Shown here: piece after piece, positions 1 through 5,400 of the stretch
Numbering within the stretch: the stretch's first letter is position 1
Layout of the letters: every line of letters starts with the position of its first letter
From: Bacteroidales bacterium UBA1722
GTDB lineage: Bacteria; Bacteroidota; Bacteroidia; Bacteroidales; UBA932
Direction: 5' to 3'
Length of the DNA stretch: 5,400 nucleotides
NCBI GenBank assembly: GCA_002317435.1
Contig: DCIQ01000121.1
Coordinates: 3,722-9,121, forward strand
Notes under the pieces: generated by a model
What the model was told of the DNA's origin: nothing
Databases searched by the model: none
Seen by the model: the letters and a program-made list of their open reading frames with translations, nothing else
Program-made: the position numbers and the translations under genes

Positions 1-510
1 CTGGGCGGTATCGTCACCAACCAGTCCATCCGTGTGGCAGGTGACGTGTTTACTGCCGAGATACAGCAGTATATGCGCCAGCAGCATAACATAAGGGTGG
101 GTGAGATTACATCGGAGCAGATAAAGATGCGTATAGGTGCAGCCACCCCCGATCTGGACGAGATACCGGAGCCGTTCGTAGTGAAAGGTCCCAATATCAT
201 GACTGCGCATCCTGTCGAGATCGCCATAACCAGCGGCGAGATCGCCCGTTGTCTGAACAAGTCCATCGAGAAGATAGAGGCAGCCATCCTGCAGGTTCTG
301 GAATCCACTCCTCCAGAACTGTATCAGGATATAGTGGAGAAAGGAATCTTCCTTTCCGGAGGTGGTGCTCTGCTGAAAGGTTTGGACAAACGTCTTTCTG
401 AAGCGATGAATATCCAGTTCCGTGTGGCGGAAGACCCTTTGAGGGCTGTGGCACGTGGGACAAGCATCGCCCTCAGGGATCCCGGAAGGTATCAGTTCCT
501 GCTGAGATAG
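1..510 (+). CDS. mreB: MreB, rod-shape-determining actin homologue (C-terminal half, 5' truncated)
   Basis: This is the last 169 codons of MreB, open from the first base of the window in frame 1 to the TAG at 508-510. MreB is a bacterial actin that binds ATP and forms membrane-attached filaments, which position the Rod wall-synthesis complex on the cytoplasmic side. The match rests on family landmarks in order: GEITSEQIKMRIG (the GEATAERIKxxIG helix of other MreBs), the STPPEL stretch, the nucleotide-binding loop FLSGGGALLKGLD, and the C-terminal AEDPLRAVARGT. Full-length MreB is usually 330-350 residues, so roughly half the protein lies upstream of the window. The GTG at 34 is an internal valine (VAGDVF), not a start. 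mreC begins 9 bases downstream, in the usual mreBCD order. The identification is secure; only the missing N-terminus is unknown. Confidence 0.97.
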   Translation: MGGIVTNQSIRVAGDVFTAEIQQYMRQQHNIRVGEITSEQIKMRIGAATPDLDEIPEPFVVKGPNIMTAHPVEIAITSGEIARCLNKSIEKIEAAILQVLESTPPELYQDIVEKGIFLSGGGALLKGLDKRLSEAMNIQFRVAEDPLRAVARGTSIALRDPGRYQFLLR

Positions 511-519
511 TTTCTGCAG

Positions 520-1335
520 ATGAGGCGTCGCTCTGACAGAATATACTTGACGGTAACGGTCTTCATTATTTTGGAGGCCGTATCTGCATTTATGATATTC
601 AGGAGCGGTGCCGTGCAGAAGAACGTCCTTGTCGCTTCCATGAGGGTATGCAGCGATTATGTGGAGGACAGATGGTCAAAAGTTCTATACTGGTTTTCAC
701 TGAAGGATGTCAATAGAGATTTGATGAAGGTGAACGCCGCCCTTATCGCCCGGAACATGAAGCTGATGAATCATTTGGAACGGATAGGGATGCCGCATGA
801 CAGCGTCGCGGACTCTGACCGCTACAATCTGATTCCCGCGATGGTAATCAGCAACAGTGTGGGACGTCTTCATAATTACCTGATCGTCGACAAGGGGGAA
901 GATGATGGCATAAGGACTGATATGGGGGTGATTACGAATTCCGGTCTGATAGGAAGCGTAGTGGCTGTGAGCAGCCGGTATTCCAGGATAGTTTCGATGC
1001 TGGATACGGATACCCGGTTCAGTGTCATTCTGAAAAGGAACGGTACTTTCGGCACCATGTACTGGAAGGGGACGGATCCGACCAGAATGGCAGTTATGGA
1101 TATACCTGTCCATACTCCGGTAAGCGAGGGGGACACCATCATTTCTAGCGGATACTCCGCCTTCTTCCCGTCGGGAATTCCCATCGGAACCATAAGTGCA
1201 TTTTCACTGAACGACGGCATCAATTATGAGTTGGAAGTGGAACTGTTCGAAGATTTCAGGTCATTGAAGTACGTGTATGTAGTCGATTCCCAGGACGCGG
1301 CGGAGATAGCCGGTTTGAAAATTGAATCCAGATGA
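520..1335 (+). CDS. mreC: MreC, rod-shape-determining membrane-anchored periplasmic protein
   Basis: This is a 271-residue MreC, the periplasmic scaffold that links MreB/MreD to PBP2 and switches the PBP2-RodA synthase to its active state. A short basic N-terminus (MRRRSDR) precedes one transmembrane helix at about residues 8-27, with a glutamate (E19) inside it. A likely coiled coil follows at about 55-90, then the two-lobed beta domain. Family landmarks in that domain are NYLIVDKGEDDGI (119-131), GVITNSGLIGSV (136-147), SRIVSMLDTDTRFSV (155-169) and FPSGIPIGTI (216-225). The length is shorter than the E. coli protein but complete in plan. The ATG at 520 lies 9 bases after the mreB stop and gives a properly placed anchor. 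No clear Shine-Dalgarno sequence precedes it, so translation may rely on read-in from mreB or on an SD-independent start. mreD follows after 7 bases. Confidence 0.96.
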   Translation: MRRRSDRIYLTVTVFIILEAVSAFMIFRSGAVQKNVLVASMRVCSDYVEDRWSKVLYWFSLKDVNRDLMKVNAALIARNMKLMNHLERIGMPHDSVADSDRYNLIPAMVISNSVGRLHNYLIVDKGEDDGIRTDMGVITNSGLIGSVVAVSSRYSRIVSMLDTDTRFSVILKRNGTFGTMYWKGTDPTRMAVMDIPVHTPVSEGDTIISSGYSAFFPSGIPIGTISAFSLNDGINYELEVELFEDFRSLKYVYVVDSQDAAEIAGLKIESR

Positions 1336-1342
1336 AGCGGAT

Positions 1343-1855
1343 ATGGAGAAGAGTCAGTCAATTATAGTTTTCGTACTGGTGTTCCTGATACAGGTGATAC
1401 TGAACAATTCCGTTTTTTTCGGAATCTATCTCTATCCTGTCCCGATATGTTTTGTCCTGCTGTCCCGGGATGTCCGCACTTCTTCACTGAATATGCTGCT
1501 GACAGCTTTTGGGACGGGTATCCTGCTTGATTTTCTCAGTAACGGAGTTCCCGGACTGAATGCCGCCGCACTGACGGCGATGGCCTTTTTCCGGAGACCG
1601 GTCCTGAAGAGGTTGTTCCTCATGTATGGAGGTGCCGAGTACAGTTGCCCTTCCGTGTGGAATATGGGGATGACCAAATATTTCATTTATTCGGTGGTCG
1701 CCTGTGCATCGTTCTTTATATTCTATGTCTCTCTGGAATCGGTCGGCATTACCGGTCTTTGGATATATTTGAAAAGGATTCTGGCCGGCACATTCGTGAA
1801 TGCTGCGGTGATGTTGTTGATGTCCGCTGCGATACAGAAGAGGAGAACGTTCTGA
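1343..1855 (+). CDS. mreD: MreD, rod-shape-determining integral membrane protein
   Basis: This is a 170-residue polytopic membrane protein lying between mreC and the PBP2 gene, the standard position of MreD. MreD binds MreC in the inner membrane and tunes activation of the elongation complex. Hydrophobic segments run at about residues 6-20, 22-41, 51-66, 71-84, 113-130 and 146-164. The most recognisable stretch is LLDFLSNGVPGLNAAA (61-76), matching the MreD pattern of an aspartate and a following G-(L/M/I)-(H/N)-A motif. The C-terminus is basic (QKRRTF). I chose the ATG at 1343, 7 bases after the mreC stop. A TTG at 1322 in the same frame would add seven residues (MNPDEAD) and overlap mreC by 14 bases, but it puts acidic residues before the first membrane helix. 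MreD sequences diverge widely, so the call rests on topology, motif and position together. Confidence 0.9.
   Translation: MEKSQSIIVFVLVFLIQVILNNSVFFGIYLYPVPICFVLLSRDVRTSSLNMLLTAFGTGILLDFLSNGVPGLNAAALTAMAFFRRPVLKRLFLMYGGAEYSCPSVWNMGMTKYFIYSVVACASFFIFYVSLESVGITGLWIYLKRILAGTFVNAAVMLLMSAAIQKRRTF
1841..1846 (+). promoter_or_regulatory. Shine-Dalgarno-like site for the PBP2 gene
   Basis: AGGAGA lies inside the end of mreD, 8 bases before the ATG at 1855, which is good spacing for ribosome binding. It is the only clear Shine-Dalgarno match before any of the four starts in the window, and it supports 1855 rather than the upstream in-frame ATG at 1645 as the true start. The same bases encode the basic C-terminus of MreD (KRR), so a chance match cannot be excluded. 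Confidence 0.55.
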
Positions 1856-3741
1856 TGGGACTCTTTTCGCTGACCAGAAGGAACATGCTTATCGCCGGTG
1901 CAGTGGTGATGTTCACCGTGCTGGCTGTCAGACTCATATATCTCCAGCTGATCGATGACACCCTGAAACTCAGCGCCGACAATAATGCCCTCCGATATGA
2001 AACCCTCTACCCTCCGAGGGGCCAGATACTTGACAGAAACGGACGTGTGATAGTCGGGAATATGAACATCTTCGACATTATGGTGACTCCTGCGGATGTA
2101 AGGGAGTTCGATACTCTGGAACTGTGCAGGATTCTTCAGATGGATACGTCCGAGATGTTCAAGTCTTTCCGCTACTATAAGAAATACCGTTCCAGAATAG
2201 GATATCAGACACTGATTTTCCGGAAGAATGTTCCCGCGGAAGAATACACCCTCTTCATCGAAACGAAATCCAGATATCCCGGTTTCTCGGGGGCTCCCCG
2301 TACCAAGAGGAAATATGAATATAATGCAGGTGGAAATCTTCTCGGATATGTCACCGAGGTGGATGAATCTTTCCTCTCGTCCCATCCGGATTACAGATCC
2401 GGGGACTATGTGGGGAGAACCGGCATCGAGGAGGTCTGCGAGAACGAACTCAAGGGTGAAAAGGGGTGCAGGATATATCTCAGGGATTCGAGGAACATAA
2501 TAAAGGACCACTATATGGATGGCGCGAATGATGTTCCTGCGGTCCCCGGAGAGAATGTGATCACCACCATCGATGCAGAGCTCCAGAGTTATGGAGAATA
2601 CCTGATGAAGAACAAGGTCGGTTCCATAGTGGCGATAGAGCCTTCCTCCGGAGAGATTCTGACTATGGTCTCCAGTCCCGGTATAGACGTGGACGTATTG
2701 GGTGATATAGGGAAGTATTATTCCGAACTGAACAGTGACCCGTTCAGACCTTTGTTCAACAGGGCCGTGATGTCCACCCAGCCCCCCGGTTCCGTATTCA
2801 AACTGGTAAACGGACTTATCGCCCTCCAGGAGGGTGTCATCACTCCGGAGACCAGATTTTCGTGCAGCAACGGATATCACATCGGAAAACTGACCGTCGG
2901 ATGCCACTCCCATTATTCTCCGATCGATTTCAGAACTTCCATAATGATGTCCTGCAACGCATATTTCTGCGCGGCATTCAGGAGGATTCTCGATAATCCG
3001 CGGTATCCGTCCATAGATTCGTCCTTCACGAGATGGCGGGAGTATGTGCAGAGTTTCGGATTCGGGGTGAAATTGGGCAGCGACTTCCCTTCGGAAAAAT
3101 CCAGCAGTGTCCCTTCCGTAAAGACTTATAACAGGATGTATGGAAAGGGAAGATGGAACTCCGTCTCCTGTATCTCCCTTTCAATCGGGCAGGGGGAGAT
3201 GGGATGTACTCCTCTTCATCTGGCCAATCTGGCTGCCATAATAGCGAACAGAGGCTTTTACCATATTCCGCATATAATAAGGCACCACAAGGACGCTGAA
3301 ACTGATGCCTTCTTCGCCGGGAAGCACTATTGTATGGTGGACCCGGTCCATTTCGAACCGGTGATAGACGGGATGTGGAAGGCTGTGAATGCCGGACAGG
3401 GCCTCGGGGGGACGGCGCCCATAGCTCATGTGGACGGGCTGGAAATATGCGGGAAGACCGGGACTGCGGAAAATCCCCACGGGGACACCCATTCCGTTTT
3501 CGTCTGCTTCGCTCCACGGGAAAATCCCCGCATCGCTGTGGCCGTGTATATGGAAAATGCTGGTTTCGGAGGGACTTGGGCTGCGCCTGTGGCTTCATTG
3601 ATGGTAGAGAAGTATCTCAGGGGTGAAGAGCCTCTGTCTCCCGAACGGGAAGAATTGGAGCGCAGGATGGCCGAATCCAATCTGCTGCATAAGAATCCCG
3701 CCAGCAAGAAATATGTAAAATCCCCCAATGCCAAAAAATGA
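1855..3741 (+). CDS. mrdA: Penicillin-binding protein 2, elongation-specific DD-transpeptidase
   Basis: This is a 628-residue class B penicillin-binding protein that crosslinks peptidoglycan stem peptides in the periplasm during lateral wall growth, partnered with RodA. A short cytoplasmic tail leads into one membrane anchor at about residues 10-32. The pedestal domain starts with YPPRGQILDRNGRVI (52-66) and carries GRTGIEE (187-193). The transpeptidase domain holds all three active-site motifs: SVFK (nucleophile S313, K316), SCN (S366-N368) and KTGTA (534-538). A Cys/His-rich stretch (C337, C350, H351, H353) comes before SCN. After the domain a charged tail of about 35 residues (from about 592) ends in a lysine-rich stretch. 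The chosen ATG overlaps the mreD TGA by one base (TGATG), has AGGAGA upstream, and leaves a normal short cytoplasmic tail. An in-frame ATG at 1645 would add 70 residues lying entirely within mreD and is rejected. The stop overlaps the rodA start by 4 bases. Confidence 0.96.
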   Translation: MGLFSLTRRNMLIAGAVVMFTVLAVRLIYLQLIDDTLKLSADNNALRYETLYPPRGQILDRNGRVIVGNMNIFDIMVTPADVREFDTLELCRILQMDTSEMFKSFRYYKKYRSRIGYQTLIFRKNVPAEEYTLFIETKSRYPGFSGAPRTKRKYEYNAGGNLLGYVTEVDESFLSSHPDYRSGDYVGRTGIEEVCENELKGEKGCRIYLRDSRNIIKDHYMDGANDVPAVPGENVITTIDAELQSYGEYLMKNKVGSIVAIEPSSGEILTMVSSPGIDVDVLGDIGKYYSELNSDPFRPLFNRAVMSTQPPGSVFKLVNGLIALQEGVITPETRFSCSNGYHIGKLTVGCHSHYSPIDFRTSIMMSCNAYFCAAFRRILDNPRYPSIDSSFTRWREYVQSFGFGVKLGSDFPSEKSSSVPSVKTYNRMYGKGRWNSVSCISLSIGQGEMGCTPLHLANLAAIIANRGFYHIPHIIRHHKDAETDAFFAGKHYCMVDPVHFEPVIDGMWKAVNAGQGLGGTAPIAHVDGLEICGKTGTAENPHGDTHSVFVCFAPRENPRIAVAVYMENAGFGGTWAAPVASLMVEKYLRGEEPLSPEREELERRMAESNLLHKNPASKKYVKSPNAKK

Positions 3742-5168
3742 ATTTCAGACAGAAGATAAAACATATCGGGTGGCTGCCTGTATTCTGTTGGCTGTTTCTG
3801 GCTGTTTTCGGATGGCTGAACATCTATTCGTCCGTATATACGGATGATATGACCGGTATCTTTTCCTTCTCCGTAAAGAGCGGAAATCAGTTTCTCTGGA
3901 TTATGATGGGGATGGCCGCCGCATTTCTGATACTTTTCGTCATTCCTCCCCGGATATATACATCTCTGGCATGGGTGTTCTATGTCTCGGTGATAATCCT
4001 TCTCGTTTTGGTGCTGATCGTGGGGAAGGAGGTGAACGGTGCCAAGTCCTGGATGATTTTGGGCCCGGTCAGTATGCAGCCTTCCGAGATATCCAAACTG
4101 ACCACATCACTGCTGCTTTCTACCATAATGGGAAGTTACGGTTTCAGGCTTTCCGACTGGAATTCATTTTTCAAGGCTTTGGCTGTGGTACTGGTACCTG
4201 TGGCTCTGATAGCGCTGGAACCGGATATGGGGACCATTCTGGTATATTGTTCCCTGGCGTTTGTATTCTACAGGGAGGGTATGTCCGGCTGGATCATAAT
4301 GTTCGTCCTGCTGTGTGTCCTGCTCTTCATCGTCACCCTTAAATATTCCGCCTGTTCGGCGCTGCTGGTCCTTACGGCCGTTATGGGCGTAGTCCATTCG
4401 CTTGAATCCCGTCGTTTCATAAGGACGTTGTGGCCCTATGTGATATTCGTCGCGCTGTTCTCGTTTTTCCCCCGCCTGTATGGTTCGGGACTGCTTACTT
4501 TCCTGAATTTTATGGCTCCGGAATACTGGATTCTGCCTGTCTCCGTGATTTTCATGGCCATCATGTCGCGAATCAAGAGAAGAGACAGAAGGATGAGGAT
4601 GCCTCGTTACCTGATACTCAGTTTCATCTGCTCGGTGGCTCTGATATTCTCCGTGCAGCATATTTTCGATGAAATTCTCCAGCAGCATCACAGAGACAGG
4701 ATAGAGAACCTTCTGGGGATAAGCCAGGACCTCAAGGGTGCCGGATACAACGTGCACCAGTCAGAGATAGCCATCGGTTCCGGCGGGCTGTTCGGCAAGG
4801 GTTACCTCAACGGGACTCAGACCAAATTCAATTTCGTGCCTGAACAGAGTACGGACTTCATCTTCTGTACCATCGGAGAGGAGTGGGGGCTGGCCGGATC
4901 GCTGGCGGTGCTGACGGCGTTCCTGCTTATCATAATCAGTGTGATCAAAACTGCCGAAAAACAGCGGGATGCCGTTTTCCGGATATATGGATACTGCATA
5001 GCATCCGTTTTCTTCATGCATGTGTTCGTGAATGTGGGGATGACCATAGGGATAATGCCGGTGGTGGGCATTCCGCTTCCGTTCATGAGTTACGGAGGGT
5101 CTTCGTTCCTCTCTTTCACAGTTCTGCTGTTCATCTTCCTGCGGATGGACCTCGAAAGATGGGCATAG
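3738..5168 (+). CDS. rodA: RodA, SEDS-family peptidoglycan glycosyltransferase
   Basis: This is a 476-residue multi-pass membrane protein of the SEDS family (RodA/FtsW/SpoVE), which polymerises lipid II into glycan strands as the partner of PBP2. Landmarks in order are NGAKSWMILGPVSMQPSEISK (about 100-120), ALEPDMGT (159-166), GAGYNVHQSEIAIGSGGLFGKG (334-355), LNGTQTKFNFVPEQSTDFIF (357-376) and the C-terminal PLPFMSYGGSS (446-456). D331, just before GAGYN, is the best candidate for the catalytic aspartate of the large extracellular loop. The protein is about 100 residues longer than E. coli RodA. Part of the extra length lies between EPDMGT and the catalytic loop, where I count additional hydrophobic segments at about 230-245 and 262-277. 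It starts at an ATGA shared with the PBP2 stop, without a visible Shine-Dalgarno sequence, suggesting translational coupling. FtsW is the main alternative; the adjacent PBP2 and mreBCD genes argue for RodA. Confidence 0.95.
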   Translation: MNFRQKIKHIGWLPVFCWLFLAVFGWLNIYSSVYTDDMTGIFSFSVKSGNQFLWIMMGMAAAFLILFVIPPRIYTSLAWVFYVSVIILLVLVLIVGKEVNGAKSWMILGPVSMQPSEISKLTTSLLLSTIMGSYGFRLSDWNSFFKALAVVLVPVALIALEPDMGTILVYCSLAFVFYREGMSGWIIMFVLLCVLLFIVTLKYSACSALLVLTAVMGVVHSLESRRFIRTLWPYVIFVALFSFFPRLYGSGLLTFLNFMAPEYWILPVSVIFMAIMSRIKRRDRRMRMPRYLILSFICSVALIFSVQHIFDEILQQHHRDRIENLLGISQDLKGAGYNVHQSEIAIGSGGLFGKGYLNGTQTKFNFVPEQSTDFIFCTIGEEWGLAGSLAVLTAFLLIIISVIKTAEKQRDAVFRIYGYCIASVFFMHVFVNVGMTIGIMPVVGIPLPFMSYGGSSFLSFTVLLFIFLRMDLERWA

Positions 5169-5188
5169 TCACTCTTCCGGGTGACTAT
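5165..5188. terminator. Inverted repeat between convergent stops, possible bidirectional terminator
   Basis: ATAGTCAC (5165-5172) and GTGACTAT (5181-5188) form a perfect 8-bp inverted repeat around an 8-base centre. On the + strand transcript a T-G wobble (5173-5180) and a C-G pair (5174-5179) could extend the stem to a UUCC loop. The repeat lies exactly between rodA and the convergent ABC-F gene, and each arm contains one of their TAG stop codons. No T-rich tract follows on either strand, so it is not a textbook intrinsic terminator. Position and symmetry suggest a bidirectional terminator or transcript-end stabiliser; this is inference. Confidence 0.5.
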
Positions 5189-5400
5189 AACAGCTCCAGA
5201 TAGCGCATCTCCTTCCCGTCGAGTTCCGTGGTCACTTCGGAATAGCGGATGGAGGCTTTCGTCAGTTCATCGGACGAAAGTGTTCCGGAGGAGAGGGCAG
5301 TCTCGAGTTCCTTCTTCTCCGTTTCCAGACTTGCGAGCTCCTTTTCCAACTGTTCCATCTCCCTCTGCTCCTTCCAGGTGTATTTCTTCCGCGCGGGGGC
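5185..5400 (-). CDS. ABC-F family ATPase, C-terminal coiled-coil end (partial)
   Basis: The minus strand is open from the right edge of the window to a TAG at 5187-5185, giving the last 71 residues of a larger protein whose start lies outside. The visible part begins APARKKYTWKEQREMEQLEK, continues with LETEKKELETALSSGTLS, and ends IRYSEVTTELDGKEMRYLEL. This highly charged two-helix coiled coil, with the WKEQRE start, the SSGTLS turn and the final R(Y/W)LEL, is the typical C-terminal extension of ABC-F proteins of the Uup/EttA type. These are soluble tandem ATP-binding-cassette proteins that act on ribosomes, and Uup relatives are also linked to DNA. No ATPase motif falls inside the window, so the call depends on this tail alone. 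The subfamily (Uup-like or other) cannot be settled, and no antibiotic-resistance role should be assumed. The gene converges on rodA and is not part of its operon. Confidence 0.8.
   Translation of the reverse strand, partial: APARKKYTWKEQREMEQLEKELASLETEKKELETALSSGTLSSDELTKASIRYSEVTTELDGKEMRYLELL

Noticed and set aside
1645..1854. A 70-residue N-terminal extension of PBP2 from an in-frame ATG.
   Set aside because: The extension lies wholly inside mreD, encodes no sensible leader, and would place a long cytoplasmic tail before the membrane anchor. The ATG at 1855 has AGGAGA and the TGATG junction.
1723..2913. A 396-codon open frame on the minus strand, antisense to mreD and the PBP2 gene.
   Set aside because: It lies opposite well-identified PBP2 and MreD coding sequence, shows no recognisable domain or motif, and reads like composition-driven shadow coding. 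Long antisense frames arise easily when the sense gene avoids certain codons.
4164..4757. A 197-codon minus-strand open frame opposite rodA.
   Set aside because: The translation is rich in His, Gln and Arg with no domain pattern, typical of the complement of a hydrophobic membrane-protein gene.
1665..5046. The 12-mer TGGGGATGACCA occurs twice (1665-1676 in mreD, 5035-5046 in rodA).
   Set aside because: Both copies encode Gly-Met-Thr within coding sequence, with unrelated flanks beyond a few bases. Shared codon preference and chance explain this; there is no repeat family.
5169..5184. Possible small gene or promoter between rodA and the ABC-F gene.
   Set aside because: The gap is only 16 bases and is taken up by the inverted repeat, leaving no room for either.
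1..5400. Search for an undescribed system: defence genes, retron or RNA elements, CRISPR, transposase, attachment sites.
   Set aside because: The window is almost fully occupied by five conserved cell-elongation genes and one ABC-F gene end. No repeats, structured non-coding region or unknown gene was visible.

Overview
This window is the cell-elongation (Rod complex) gene cluster of a bacterium, most likely a member of the Bacteroidota and probably the order Bacteroidales. That placement is an inference from protein character: a long RodA (476 residues) with the LLGxxxDxxGxGYN and LNGTQTK/VPEQ signatures, a short MreD, a PBP2 with a Cys/His-rich stretch before the SxN motif, and a neighbouring ABC-F protein ending in the acidic, lysine-rich coiled coil common in that phylum. 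GC looks close to balanced, and AGG/AGA arginine and ATA isoleucine codons are frequent throughout. I cannot name a genus.

Layout. Positions 1-510 hold the C-terminal half of mreB. mreC (520-1335), mreD (1343-1855), the PBP2 transpeptidase gene mrdA (1855-3741) and rodA (3738-5168) follow on the + strand. Gaps or overlaps at the four junctions are +9, +7, -1 and -4 bases, which implies one operon with translational coupling. On the opposite strand a convergent gene runs in from the right edge. Its last 71 codons (5185-5400, truncated at the window edge) encode the C-terminal coiled coil of an ABC-F ATPase. The two convergent genes are separated by only 16 bases, within a perfect inverted repeat (5165-5188) whose arms contain both stop codons.

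How the genes work together. MreB filaments on the inner face of the membrane organise the complex. MreC and MreD link them across the membrane and activate PBP2. RodA polymerises lipid II into glycan strands, and PBP2 crosslinks those strands into the lateral wall. All conserved catalytic motifs I looked for are present, and no gene appears broken.

No mobile element, CRISPR array, RNA gene or unknown cassette was found, and no stretch longer than about 20 bases is without a gene. I see no evidence for an undescribed system here. The points worth a second look are modest: the shared stop-codon hairpin, the enlarged RodA, the changed catalytic loop of RodA, the Cys/His cluster in PBP2, and the uneven use of Shine-Dalgarno signals in the operon.
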